Below, piece by piece: positions 54,506 through 63,632 of a stretch of DNA of 64,000 bases. Where the stretch lies: positions 310,001 through 374,000 of the forward strand of contig NZ_JAUOPC010000005.1 in the NCBI RefSeq assembly GCF_030546805.1, given 5' to 3'. Position 1 is the first letter of the stretch. Each line of letters starts with the position of its first letter. This DNA is from Cyclobacterium sp. 1_MG-2023 (GTDB lineage: Bacteria > Bacteroidota > Bacteroidia > Cytophagales > Cyclobacteriaceae). The notes beneath the pieces were generated by a model that saw nothing but the letters and a program-made list of their open reading frames with translations, searched no databases and was not told the origin of the DNA. The position numbers were made by a program, and so were the translations under genes.

Positions 54506-55471
54506 ATGCATAAGCTTTTTTTATTTATTTTAATTCTGGTAATATTACCAGCAAAATCTTATTCACAAAAACTTTATCCCTATTTGATTTCTGGTCAAGG
54601 GTGGGGATTTGTAGATCAAAATTCCAAAGTTATTGTTAAACCCAAATTTTCTTATGTACATCCATTCGATGAAGGGATAGCCGCAGTTGAGCGAAATGGA
54701 TTATGGGCTTTTATCAATGAAAAAGGAAATCTGATAACTAAATTTCAGTATATAGATTTAGGTGAAACAAGTGAAGGGCTTGTTGCGGTTTGCGACAAAA
54801 ATGGAAAGTGGGGATTTATCGATTTAATGGGGGAAACAAAAATCCCTTTTATTTATAATTACGCACTAAATTTTAGTCACGGACTTGCTCCAGTTGTAAT
54901 GGACTCCACCTACCGATTTATTGATAAAAATGGTAAGCTAAAGTTTGACTTCAAATTTGCCTCTGCAAGTAGTTTTAATGAAAATGGTTTTTCCCTCGTA
55001 TCCTTGTCCTTATATAATGCTTATGTAATAGACACCTTAGGAAATACGCATGATTATTTAACTGCTAATCGATATGGATTACCAATTGAAGGTCTATTTC
55101 AAAAGGTGAAAAATTCCAAGTACGGATTTTATGACTTAAAGACCAAAGAGAATATTATACCGCATGAATATGACCTAGTTTACCACTTTAACTCAGGATT
55201 GGCCCCAGTAAAGAAAGACAATAAATGGGGTTACATTAATAACCTAAATGACTTGGTTATAGGGTATCAATTTGACGATGCGCATCCATTTTCAGATGGT
55301 TTAGCAGCTGTTAAAATAAATGGTAAAAAAGGGTATATTGATACAAAAGGAAATTATATTTTTAAACCTCAATTTGATAGCGCAGGAGATTTTCTTAATA
55401 ATGTTGCGCAGGTAGTAATGGATGGCTCATTTTTCTATGTCACAAAAGATGGTAAAATGCTAAAAGAGTAA
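54506..55471 (+). CDS. WG-repeat secreted protein
   Basis: Read from the ATG at 54506 the product has 321 residues with a signal peptide (MHKLFLFIL..., cleavage near KSYSQ). An ATG twelve codons earlier (54470) is possible but gives a long basic leader. The mature part is built from about seven WG repeats such as QGWGFVDQNSKVIVKPKFSY, NGLWAFINEKGNLI, NGKWGFIDLMGETKIPF, NKWGYINNLNDLV and GKKGYIDTKGNYIFKPQFD. WG repeats form beta-rich scaffolds that bind proteins or ligands. No enzyme domain is attached and no partner is apparent. Confidence 0.85.
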   Translation: MHKLFLFILILVILPAKSYSQKLYPYLISGQGWGFVDQNSKVIVKPKFSYVHPFDEGIAAVERNGLWAFINEKGNLITKFQYIDLGETSEGLVAVCDKNGKWGFIDLMGETKIPFIYNYALNFSHGLAPVVMDSTYRFIDKNGKLKFDFKFASASSFNENGFSLVSLSLYNAYVIDTLGNTHDYLTANRYGLPIEGLFQKVKNSKYGFYDLKTKENIIPHEYDLVYHFNSGLAPVKKDNKWGYINNLNDLVIGYQFDDAHPFSDGLAAVKINGKKGYIDTKGNYIFKPQFDSAGDFLNNVAQVVMDGSFFYVTKDGKMLKE

Positions 55472-55607
55472 GCATTTCAGAGACTTATTCTTCAGGTTCT
55501 TCAATCAGAATGTGCCATTTTTTGTGGTAATTGTTTTTTCATATTCGCTATTAGTAGTATAAATGAGGGCTTAGAATTGCCATCTCCATATTGTTTATTT
55601 AAAACAC

Positions 55608-55646
55608 AAAATACAGCGTTTGTACTAAAGTACAAGGCTGTATTTT
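55608..55646 (+). terminator. Hairpin between WG-repeat and metallohydrolase genes
   Basis: The arms AAAATACAGC-TTTGTAC (55608-55625) and GTACAA-GCTGTATTTT (55630-55646) pair with one imperfection around a 4-base loop, followed by AT-rich sequence. A likely terminator about 140 bp after the WG-repeat gene. Confidence 0.55.
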
Positions 55647-55763
55647 ATAAATAGCTGGGGTTTGGGAGATCGTTAATTTACACCTTAGCTCAAATTCTCT
55701 GTTTGTTATGATCCAGATACTTATTACCTTAAAGATGAATAAGTTAAACTAGAGATATAATTC

Positions 55764-57383
55764 ATGAGAAATAGCTTTATACTAATCCTCTCAGCACTCT
55801 ACTTAGTAGGATGCAATGCATCAAATGAAGGGCAGAAGATTAACATCCGAATTGTGGAGGAAGCATCTGGAGAGATAACACCGGTAATGGCTTGCATCAC
55901 CAGTGTCGACGATGGATTGGCACGTATCCCCCCAGAAGCGGCTATCGCCGATTCGGTTTCTCGTGTTAAGGATTTCTATAAAGGTATCGCATTTGAAAGC
56001 GAGAAAAATTGGATAGGCCCCATTCGTAAAATGAATGGCATTGGGGACAATGATGACCGGAGTTTTGTTTATCAAAACCTTCCTTCAATTCCTCACTGGG
56101 GAGAACCTGTTGCCTACCAAGTTTCCGGTGACTTTAGCATTACACTTCCACCAGGTACTTGGCGGATCAGTCTGGAACATGGAAATGAATTCATTCCCAT
56201 CAATGAAGAATTTACTGTTAGCGGTGGGGACAAGGAAATTACAAAAACCTATACCATGAAGCGCTGGATCGATCTGCCGGCGCAAGGCTGGTATTCCGGT
56301 GATGTACACGTTCATCATCCCACCACAAAACAAGCCTTCAAGGATTTCCTTTGGGAATATGCAAAAGCTGAAGATGTTCACTTGGTAAATGTCTTAGAAA
56401 TGGGACATCACAAAGGAACCGATTTTCATCAGGAAGGTTTTGGAGAAAAATTCCGGACTTGCAAGGATAACATCTGCCTTGTCTCGGGACAGGAGGGGCC
56501 GCGGAGCACTTATGGACATATCATAGGACTTAACATAAACGTAATGGTGCGTGACACCTCCACTTATAATTATTATGACTTGGTCTTCAAAAAACTACAA
56601 CTTCAAGCTGGCGCAATCGTTGGTTATGCCCACTTTTCATGGAATGGTTGCGATTTACCAAGAGGTTTTCCCTGGTACATCACCACCGAACAAATAGACT
56701 TTGTGGAGTTGCTACAGTTTTCAATGATCAATACCATGGATTACTACGACTACCTTAATCTTGGTTTTCGCATTACGGCTGCAGCAGGCAGTGACATCCC
56801 TTGGGGGTCTACCTTGGGCGAGGTTCGTACCTTTGTATACACGGGAGACAATTTCTCAGCAGATGCTTGGTTCGAAGGACTGAAAAAAGGTCATACTTTT
56901 GTTTCCAATGGCCCTGCCTTATTTCTTGAGGCAGATGGAGCTCTTCCGGGTTCGGAACTTATTCGAAGCAAGGGCTCCAACACCAATTTAAGCGTAAAGG
57001 CAGTTTCCCATCAAGGGATTGGAAAGATCGAACGCATAGAAATCTACAACAATGACGGCTTGCTAAAGGAAAAATTAAACCCTGAAGGTGCTGACGAAAT
57101 TGAAATCGATCTTGTCCATACTTTGAAAAAAAGCCAATGGCTATCCGCAGCTGTATACTGTGAAAATGGAGCCGTTGCCCATACCACTCCTATCTACTTT
57201 ATCATTGATGGTCAACCTACCTGGGACACCGAAAAAGCTCCTGGGATTATCGTAAAACAATTGAGTGCTATCCAATCTATAGAGGATGAAACTAGGGCAA
57301 AAGAAGAAGTTGATGAAGGGATTATCAGCAGATTGGAGGATGCAAGGACTTTCTACGGGGCAATCATGAATAGTATAGAATAA
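55764..57383 (+). CDS. CehA/McbA family metallohydrolase lipoprotein
   Basis: CehA/McbA proteins are PHP-fold metal hydrolases first met in carbaryl degradation, and many act on extracytoplasmic esters or phosphodiesters. The 539-residue product has a lipobox (LYLVGC, Cys17), an N-terminal beta domain (about 20-175) and the PHP core with WYSGDVHVHHPTTKQ. The core continues with VNVLEMGHHKGTDFH, LVSGQEGPRSTYGHI, IVGYAHFSWNG, VELLQFS and ITAAAGSDIPW, followed by FVSNGPALFLEADGA. The HxHxH metal motif and later His/Asp ligands are in place. The substrate is unknown. Confidence 0.87.
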   Translation: MRNSFILILSALYLVGCNASNEGQKINIRIVEEASGEITPVMACITSVDDGLARIPPEAAIADSVSRVKDFYKGIAFESEKNWIGPIRKMNGIGDNDDRSFVYQNLPSIPHWGEPVAYQVSGDFSITLPPGTWRISLEHGNEFIPINEEFTVSGGDKEITKTYTMKRWIDLPAQGWYSGDVHVHHPTTKQAFKDFLWEYAKAEDVHLVNVLEMGHHKGTDFHQEGFGEKFRTCKDNICLVSGQEGPRSTYGHIIGLNINVMVRDTSTYNYYDLVFKKLQLQAGAIVGYAHFSWNGCDLPRGFPWYITTEQIDFVELLQFSMINTMDYYDYLNLGFRITAAAGSDIPWGSTLGEVRTFVYTGDNFSADAWFEGLKKGHTFVSNGPALFLEADGALPGSELIRSKGSNTNLSVKAVSHQGIGKIERIEIYNNDGLLKEKLNPEGADEIEIDLVHTLKKSQWLSAAVYCENGAVAHTTPIYFIIDGQPTWDTEKAPGIIVKQLSAIQSIEDETRAKEEVDEGIISRLEDARTFYGAIMNSIE

Positions 57384-57671
57384 AAGAACGAAATGATAGG
57401 ATGGGGAGGAAGAGCACCCTACAATTAGCACAAAAAATTGGTGATACGGGTCGCTTGATGCAAAAAATTCTATTCTGTCAAAGTTATGATCAATACTTAA
57501 ATGGTCAATGAAATTTTTATTTGCACATGACCTGAAATAGGCAAACCAATGGGTTTCTTTCAAAAATTGAAGCTTTTTTAAACCTAACCTAAAATTGGCC
57601 TGAAGTTGACACAGAATTGACGCAATCAAATTCAACTAATTAAGTTAGATTTCGGGCAAAATTAAATTAGA

Positions 57672-58298
57672 ATGATCCATCACATGCTTTCTCAAAAAAT
57701 CAAAGAATTAAGAACTCAGAAAAACCTAAGCCAAGAAAAACTATCAGAACTCTCCGGCATAAGCTTGAGAACCTTACAAAGAATTGAGAAAAATGAAGGT
57801 ACTCCAACAGCTGATAGTATTTCAAAATTGTCATTGGCCCTACAACAAAATATAACCGGGTTACTTGAAAAGGATGTTGAACATAAGAAGCAACAACTAA
57901 AAATCTTGTTTTTGTCCGCACTATCTTTTTTAATTTTCCCTTTATTAGGTGCAATTGTCCCATCAATTATTTGGGTTTGGAAGAAGGAGCTGTTTCCTGA
58001 ATCTGGAGATTCAATAAAATCACTGATTAATTTCCAAATAACCTGGAATATTGTTTTTTTTCTTACTCCATTTTTTATCATCCCCACCATTTATTTTCTG
58101 TTAAACATGATTTTGACCCTGATCTATACCATTTTAAGTTACAACCCCATTTATTACTTTACCAACAGCGGTGACGGCCATTATTTTGTATGGGCAATAT
58201 TGTATATATTTAATGTATATGTAATTATTAAAAATACCTGGTTTATAGATCAGAAAAGTAAGATCACTTTTTCACCCAAAATTCAAATTATAAAATAA
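57672..58298 (+). CDS. XRE family regulator with membrane domain
   Basis: The 208-residue protein couples an XRE helix-turn-helix (about residues 6-60: LSQKIKELRTQKNLSQEKL, ISLRTLQRIEKNEGTPTADSI) to a C-terminal half with about four hydrophobic helices (about 75-96, 116-140, 141-165 and 172-192). The membrane half resembles DUF4870. The result is a DNA-binding protein tethered to the inner membrane, presumably sensing something there. No target gene is obvious; the CBM9-like lipoprotein gene 63 bp downstream may be co-transcribed. An ATG four codons in is an alternative start. Confidence 0.83.
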   Translation: MIHHMLSQKIKELRTQKNLSQEKLSELSGISLRTLQRIEKNEGTPTADSISKLSLALQQNITGLLEKDVEHKKQQLKILFLSALSFLIFPLLGAIVPSIIWVWKKELFPESGDSIKSLINFQITWNIVFFLTPFFIIPTIYFLLNMILTLIYTILSYNPIYYFTNSGDGHYFVWAILYIFNVYVIIKNTWFIDQKSKITFSPKIQIIK

Positions 58299-58361
58299 AC
58301 GAAGCCCTATTTCAAACGGGGATTTGAAACAGAAAACACCTTAAAAAGCAAAAAACTACGC

Positions 58362-59090
58362 ATGAAAATTAATGTTTTACTAATTACTATCCTCTTACCC
58401 CTGCTCATCCAATGTACAGGAAAAACAACCAGTCCAATAATTGAAGCTTCGTTCACTTCCAATGTTATGGTAATGGATGGTAAAGCCAATGAACCCATAT
58501 GGCAGCAAGCGAAACCAATAACCCTGAAAAATAATCGTACTGGAAAGGAAGTCCAGGAATCAGCACTACAAACCCATGTCAAGGCATGTTATGATGACAC
58601 CAATTTGTATTTTCTATTTAAATGCAATGACCCGGACATATGGGCTGCCTTCACACAACGTGATGAATATTTGTGGAAAGAAGAGGTTGTGGAAGTATTC
58701 ATTGATGTAGATAATGTCCCGGATACCTATGTGGAAATTGAAGTCTCCCCTGCCAATATTCTTTTCGACAGTTATATTGTGGATCCTGAAAACATTGATG
58801 TTCCGGCTACAGCTAAATTCAACCTACCCGACCTTAGAACCGGTGTGACCATTCAGGGAACGCTTAATAAGCGTGATGACAAAGACAACAGCTGGACCGT
58901 AGAAATGGCCATTTCCTTTGAAGATTTAGCCAATGCAACTACTGAAAAAGTAAGCCCTGAGACTGAAATTAGGCTTAATTTTTACCGACTGGATAAAAAC
59001 CAAGGCCAAGAATTTGCATCTTATGCTTGGTCCCCTACCGGTAAGAGTTTTCATAAACCAGCTGTATTTGGTAAATTAATGTTTAAATAA
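58362..59090 (+). CDS. CBM9-like carbohydrate-binding lipoprotein
   Basis: The 242-residue product has a lipobox (LLIQC, Cys18) and one beta-sandwich domain of the carbohydrate-binding family 9-like group. Its marks are VMDGKANEPIWQQAKPI, THVKACYDDTNLYFLFKCNDPD, VVEVFIDVDN, YVEIEVSPANILFDSYI, SWTVEMAISFEDLA, and EIRLNFYRLDK before FASYAWSPTGKSFHKPAVFGKL. This set is the usual DOMON-related CBM9 pattern. It probably binds a glycan or cytochrome-type ligand outside the cell. It follows the membrane-bound regulator gene by 63 bp in the same direction. Confidence 0.83.
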   Translation: MKINVLLITILLPLLIQCTGKTTSPIIEASFTSNVMVMDGKANEPIWQQAKPITLKNNRTGKEVQESALQTHVKACYDDTNLYFLFKCNDPDIWAAFTQRDEYLWKEEVVEVFIDVDNVPDTYVEIEVSPANILFDSYIVDPENIDVPATAKFNLPDLRTGVTIQGTLNKRDDKDNSWTVEMAISFEDLANATTEKVSPETEIRLNFYRLDKNQGQEFASYAWSPTGKSFHKPAVFGKLMFK

Positions 59091-59419
59091 AAAACCCTGA
59101 GAACATATTTGGTCAACTCATTTCTTAAAAAACAATAAGCTGCTTTTCTTTCGTGTTAAATTCATTGGAGTAAATTAATTCGGATTGTGATTAAAACGAA
59201 AAAGCACAAAATATTTTTTAGTTTAAAACTTAATACATTTATTTTTCCTTTGCTCTTTTTCTTTATGTTTGTAAAGAAAAATTTTTATAGAAAGACATTT
59301 ACATACGATAGTTAATGAGGGGTTTTTCGATTTTTAATTCAAAACCCCATTTATTTACAGGACATTAACAATCATTTTAGCAGAATTTTTAAAGTTTAAA
59401 AAATAACTTTTTATTAAAT
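59091..59419. other. Intergenic region with promoter-like element and leader hairpin
   Basis: An exact TAnnTTTG (TATGTTTG, 59264-59271) lies in a T-rich stretch about 150 bp before the barrel gene. Downstream is a hairpin with 8-bp arms (GGGGTTTT at 59319-59326, AAAACCCC at 59341-59348) followed by TTTATTT. No open frame of note. Confidence 0.45.
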
Positions 59420-60655
59420 ATGAGTTTCACAAAGTTATTGGCAACAGCTATTTTTTGTTCGTTTGCCTTTTTCCCTCTTGCTTTTAGCCAAGAGGGAAAT
59501 CAAGATTACATCGTCAATCAAGAGGGTCACAAAATTTACGGTACCATTAAAAAATCCTTTGATTTTAATCAAACCAAATCAATCCCTTTTGTAAGCACTA
59601 AAGGGGAAAAAACCCGGTATTACCCCAATGAAATCAAAGGTTTTGGATTGTCAAACGGCAGGAAGTTTAAAAGCAGGCCCATGCCTAAAAAAGAAGAGGA
59701 AGGCATGGTCTTTTTTCAAATTATTTTGCAAGGAAAAGTCAGCCTATTAAGTTATCGGAACCGTTATTTTATAGAAAATGAGGTGCATTTCTTAGAATTA
59801 TATGTCGTTTCTGAGTCCAAGGATGCCGATGGAAATTTAGTAAGGGCAAAAGACAGGGAGTATATGGGACGATTAAGTTATATCCTTTACGAACCCTGCG
59901 GAAATGAATTACAGGAAAAAATTTCCAAAACAAATTTATCTGAGAAAGAGCTTATATCGACGTTTGAGGCTTACTATGCTTGTGAGGAAACACCCTACCA
60001 ATTGAATGTTGAAAATCTTCCTTTTGTCAAGGCCTCACTTGTCCCCGGAGCAGGCGTACAGTATAGCCAATCCTATTTAACAAAAGATTCCTTCGATGAA
60101 ATCCCTCATGTTTTCAACACCAACTATAGCCCATTTATAAGCCTTGGAGTTAAGCTGGATCACTGGAGGCGATTGCCACGTTTTGCTTTTGACTCGGGCA
60201 TAGGTTTTACCAAAGGTGATAATGTGATTAATATGGAATTGTTTAAACCAAATCAGCGATATTCTGCTACAGAGGAGTTTTCTAGTTCAACAATAATTAT
60301 CCCCATCTTTATCAATTATTTGACATTTCGGACCCGAAATAATGAATTCTACATTGGTGCTGGAGCAGTCATACGCTCCAATACATTAAAAAGTAAATTT
60401 AGTATTGTTGACCATAAAATCACCTATGAACCTGTTACAGTAAGGATCTATGAAGAATCTGTTTTAACTTATTCATCTTCTAAATTCTCCCCTGCAGTAA
60501 AATTAGGCATCAACTTCTTATTTAATCGAAAATACGGTATTATATCTGAATTTCAATTGGAGCATGTTTCAAAAGAATACACGATCGATTTGAGTAGTCG
60601 CCAATCTTACTTCAACTCCCTTGTTGCATCTTACATGATAGGTTTTAGGTTATGA
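59420..60655 (+). CDS. Outer-membrane beta-barrel protein of unknown function
   Basis: The 411-residue protein has a signal peptide (about 1-23, ending PLAFSQ). An N-terminal domain follows (about 25-190, with DYIVNQEGHKIYGTIKKSFDF, YYPNEIKGFGLSNGRKF and YFIENEVHFLELYVV). The C-terminal half (about 205-411) is barrel-like, with KASLVPGAGVQYSQSYL, PFISLGVKLDHW, FYIGAGAVIRSN and FSPAVKLGINFLF, ending MIGFRL. This is the layout of Bacteroidota outer-membrane-barrel-domain proteins with a periplasmic cap. It overlaps the next gene by 4 bp, so the two products are likely partners. No function is known. Confidence 0.68.
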   Translation: MSFTKLLATAIFCSFAFFPLAFSQEGNQDYIVNQEGHKIYGTIKKSFDFNQTKSIPFVSTKGEKTRYYPNEIKGFGLSNGRKFKSRPMPKKEEEGMVFFQIILQGKVSLLSYRNRYFIENEVHFLELYVVSESKDADGNLVRAKDREYMGRLSYILYEPCGNELQEKISKTNLSEKELISTFEAYYACEETPYQLNVENLPFVKASLVPGAGVQYSQSYLTKDSFDEIPHVFNTNYSPFISLGVKLDHWRRLPRFAFDSGIGFTKGDNVINMELFKPNQRYSATEEFSSSTIIIPIFINYLTFRTRNNEFYIGAGAVIRSNTLKSKFSIVDHKITYEPVTVRIYEESVLTYSSSKFSPAVKLGINFLFNRKYGIISEFQLEHVSKEYTIDLSSRQSYFNSLVASYMIGFRL

Positions 60656-61599
60656 AAAGAAATATAATTTTTATTGCACTTTTAGTTTCATCACTTATAA
60701 GTGCCTGTGAACAGGAGGAATTGTCACCAAGGACGAACCCCAGATTTAGTGCTACCTCTATTCAAAGTATTGATGAAACGGGAGTAGAATTTGCCTGCAA
60801 TATCTACGATTTTGGTAGCGAGAAGATTATTGAATACGGCTTCCTTTATAGCCTAAATGACTATCCTATTATGGAAAATTCCGAGGTTATTTCGCTGGTA
60901 GGCAAACCGGGAGATCAGTTTTCGATGAAAGTCGAACAATCTTTAATCAAAGGAGTAAACTATGCCGTGGTTGCATTCATACAAACCACCACTGAAAGGG
61001 TATATTCAAAACCCATTGGATTTGTAAGTCAGGGGGCGCCGGGTTTTATTTTTGAAAAGTTTGAATATAAAACACCCATTTTTTATGGAGACACCATCAC
61101 TGTACGGGGCAGTAAGCTAAGTAAACTCACCGATAAGTATGCAGTGAATTTTCAAAACCAAGAAGCCCAAGTTATTAATATTGAGGAAAATTCTTTCAAA
61201 TTTATTGTTCCTGAATTTTACGAGTTCAACACCAGTGGAAATGGTCCGGACTACTTTGATGTCAGCCTTCAGGTTTTGGATAAAACGATTTCAATGAATG
61301 TAAATATCCCCTTCCAGGATGCTGAATTCGAAGTAAGAGATATTCAATTAATAGATTATGGGGGCAGTGTCGAAATACACGGTAACTATTTAAAAGACGC
61401 TAATCTGAAAATTGTCACCAGCGATGCTATTCTGGAAAGCATTCATTGGACCAATGTCACCGTTGAATATGCCGGAAACGATAAGATAGTATTTAAACCC
61501 AGAACCTCTTATTCTGAGACCAATCAGTACCTGACCCTCGAAATTCGTGGCAAGACCTATTCCTTAGGCAACAAAATCTATGAATTTAAAACTCCTTGA
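60652..61599 (+). CDS. IPT/TIG-domain lipoprotein
   Basis: The 315-residue product has a lipobox (SLISAC, Cys19), a fibronectin-like N-terminal domain (ATSIQSIDETGVEFACNIYDFG, then YGFLYSLNDYPI), an IPT/TIG domain (YGDTITVRGSKLSKLTDKYAVNF) and a second Ig-like repeat (SVEIHGNYLKDANLKIV). These folds are typical of surface lipoproteins that bind proteins or polysaccharides. Its start overlaps the stop of the upstream barrel gene by 4 bp (ATGA), implying coupled synthesis. I do not recognise a more specific family. Confidence 0.7.
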   Translation: MKRNIIFIALLVSSLISACEQEELSPRTNPRFSATSIQSIDETGVEFACNIYDFGSEKIIEYGFLYSLNDYPIMENSEVISLVGKPGDQFSMKVEQSLIKGVNYAVVAFIQTTTERVYSKPIGFVSQGAPGFIFEKFEYKTPIFYGDTITVRGSKLSKLTDKYAVNFQNQEAQVINIEENSFKFIVPEFYEFNTSGNGPDYFDVSLQVLDKTISMNVNIPFQDAEFEVRDIQLIDYGGSVEIHGNYLKDANLKIVTSDAILESIHWTNVTVEYAGNDKIVFKPRTSYSETNQYLTLEIRGKTYSLGNKIYEFKTP

Positions 61600-61961
61600 A
61601 TAAAGGCTGATTGATAGCATGGTGTTTCAAAATCGTTTAAATCACTGGATTACAAATACAAACGAAAAATATTCGACAGTACCCTCACCTTCCCTGCCCT
61701 CATAAAAACAAATCAAGCCACAAAACCATACCCTTTGATCTCTTCTAATACCGGATAAAAATGGGGTGTTTAATTGAAACCCCTCTACTTTTATTAAAAC
61801 CCAAAATCATTGGACTAAATATTGACGCAAAATTCTTAAATTAAATTTTGATTCGTAAAAAGCCGATATGAGCTCTTTTACGGACGAAAAACTTTGTTAA
61901 TATCAGCACAAAATCTCAGGGCGCATTAGTCAATATTGAATCGCGTAAAAATCAGACCTCA
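61600..61961. other. Intergenic region before the two-domain esterase gene
   Basis: The 362-bp gap contains an imperfect hairpin (GGGG at 61763 pairing with CCCC at 61780, followed by a T-rich stretch) that could end the preceding transcript. No gene or RNA is seen. Confidence 0.4.
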
Positions 61962-63536
61962 ATGAAATTAAGTATTCTATCAATTCTTATTCTAATTTTC
62001 ACGAATACCTTTGCACAAAAAGACCCCACTTGGGACAATACTCAAATAGAAAAATGGCCCGAAGCCTGTAAAAAAGTAATGATTACCTCCACTTTGGATG
62101 GAGAAAAACAACCCGCCTATTATTATGCTGCTACACAGCCAAACCGACCATTAATTGTAAGTCTACACACTTGGAGCGGTAATTATGAACAAGAAGATGA
62201 ACTTGTAAAAGAAATTCTCAAGAGAGACTACAATTACATCCATCCTGATTTCAGGGGGGCCAACAAAACCTTTGAAGCCCTTGGAAGTGATTTTGTAATT
62301 CAAGACATTGAAGATGCCATAGCCTACGCCATAGAGAACGGCAAAGCGGACCCTAATGATATTCATGTCGTAGGAACGAGCGGAGGTGGACATGCTACCC
62401 TACTCACTTATATGAAGACCAATTATCCAGTAAAGACCTTTTCAGCATGGGTGCCCATCTCGGATATTAATAAGTGGTATTATGAGTCTGAAGGAAGAGG
62501 AAACAAATATTCCTTAGACATCGCCATGGCAACAGTGAAAGCTGGCGTTGACAAAGATAATTATTTTTTAGATGAAGAGGAAGCTATAAAACGCTCTCCC
62601 ATTCATATGCAAACGCCGATAGAAAAACGCCAAAACAGCAAACTTTATATCTATGCGGGAATCCATGATGGGTACACGGGTTCTGTACCAATTACACAAT
62701 CCTTGGATTTCTATAATAAGGTAGTTGCTGATTTTGACTCACTGGAGAAAAAAGAGTTAATCCCCCAAGAGGACATCAAAGAGATGCTTGCCTCTAGGAA
62801 TTTTGTTGCAGCCAGTAAAGACAGCATTGCCGACCGATTAATTCATTATCAGAAGGCTTATAAGGATTTGGTAAAACTCACCATTTTTGAAGGTACCCAT
62901 GAATGTCTTACCACAGTGGCGTTGGATCAAATAGAAACGGACAAAATTTTGACCATTGGAGATTCCAACGGCGCCATAGAAAATGGATGGGTGAACCAGT
63001 TAAGTAAAGTCAAATTTGATGACTTTATCTACAACACCAGCATTTCGGGAAACACCATAGGTTTCAATAACAATGGTCAAGAAAAGCTCAATACATTACT
63101 TAATGTGGATCGGTACATGAATGAGGCAGACAAAACCTTAAATGGGCTAGACAAGGTGCTCATCATGCTTGGCACAAATGACTGCAAAGCAGTGTTTGAA
63201 CCAAGAAAAAACGAGGTTCCTGAAAATATGGACAAGCTGCTTAAGCAAATAAAATCCCACACGGTGTACCTTAAATACAAACCTCAGATTTTTGTGATTT
63301 CCCCACCCCCATGTGGTGAAGATCATATGATGAAAGAAAAATACCATGGCTCTTCCGAAAGGGTGAAAGCGTTAGTCCCTAAGTTTAAAAATGTTGCTGA
63401 AATAAATGATTGTGCTTACATTGATATCTTTACGACCTTGGCTCCTCAGTGGGCTTCCTTAGCCAAAGATGGCATTCATCCCGAAGAAGATGGTCAGGTT
63501 TTGATATCAAAAATAATAGCGAAACAAATCAATTAA
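61962..63536 (+). CDS. Secreted two-domain hydrolase: prolyl-oligopeptidase-like plus SGNH/GDSL esterase
   Basis: The 524-residue protein has a signal peptide (about 1-18, ending TFAQ). The N-terminal alpha/beta hydrolase (about 30-320) is of the prolyl oligopeptidase/acetyl-xylan-esterase style, with nucleophile Ser140 in VVGTSGGGHATLL, Asp236 in YAGIHDGYTG and His313 in EGTHECL. The C-terminal SGNH hydrolase (about 328-524) has Ser335 in TIGDSNG, GTNDC (from 404) and the catalytic pair in DGIHPEEDG. Both sites look intact, suggesting a deacetylase or esterase acting on a carbohydrate at two positions. It stands apart from its neighbours. The combination in one chain is uncommon. Confidence 0.82.
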   Translation: MKLSILSILILIFTNTFAQKDPTWDNTQIEKWPEACKKVMITSTLDGEKQPAYYYAATQPNRPLIVSLHTWSGNYEQEDELVKEILKRDYNYIHPDFRGANKTFEALGSDFVIQDIEDAIAYAIENGKADPNDIHVVGTSGGGHATLLTYMKTNYPVKTFSAWVPISDINKWYYESEGRGNKYSLDIAMATVKAGVDKDNYFLDEEEAIKRSPIHMQTPIEKRQNSKLYIYAGIHDGYTGSVPITQSLDFYNKVVADFDSLEKKELIPQEDIKEMLASRNFVAASKDSIADRLIHYQKAYKDLVKLTIFEGTHECLTTVALDQIETDKILTIGDSNGAIENGWVNQLSKVKFDDFIYNTSISGNTIGFNNNGQEKLNTLLNVDRYMNEADKTLNGLDKVLIMLGTNDCKAVFEPRKNEVPENMDKLLKQIKSHTVYLKYKPQIFVISPPPCGEDHMMKEKYHGSSERVKALVPKFKNVAEINDCAYIDIFTTLAPQWASLAKDGIHPEEDGQVLISKIIAKQIN

Positions 63537-63632
63537 GCCCTAAATAGACCTTTATACTGCGTAGCGCTTGTGTAAGGCAATCGCATACAAGGAAAGCCTA
63601 AGTCCTCTTTACCAGTTAATCACAGTAAATTG

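Noticed and set aside
57141-57635. A 164-residue frame antisense to the end of the metallohydrolase gene
   Set aside because: It overlaps the conserved C-terminus of a real gene and shows no family feature.
59357-59366. Single ACAGGACAT before the barrel gene
   Set aside because: One copy with no tandem partner; seven- to eight-base matches are expected several times in this window.
57616-61830. Identical ATTGACGCAA upstream of the XRE gene (57616) and of the two-domain esterase (61821)
   Set aside because: A 10-base match without symmetry or tandem copies, at different distances from the starts, is expected by chance in AT-rich gaps.
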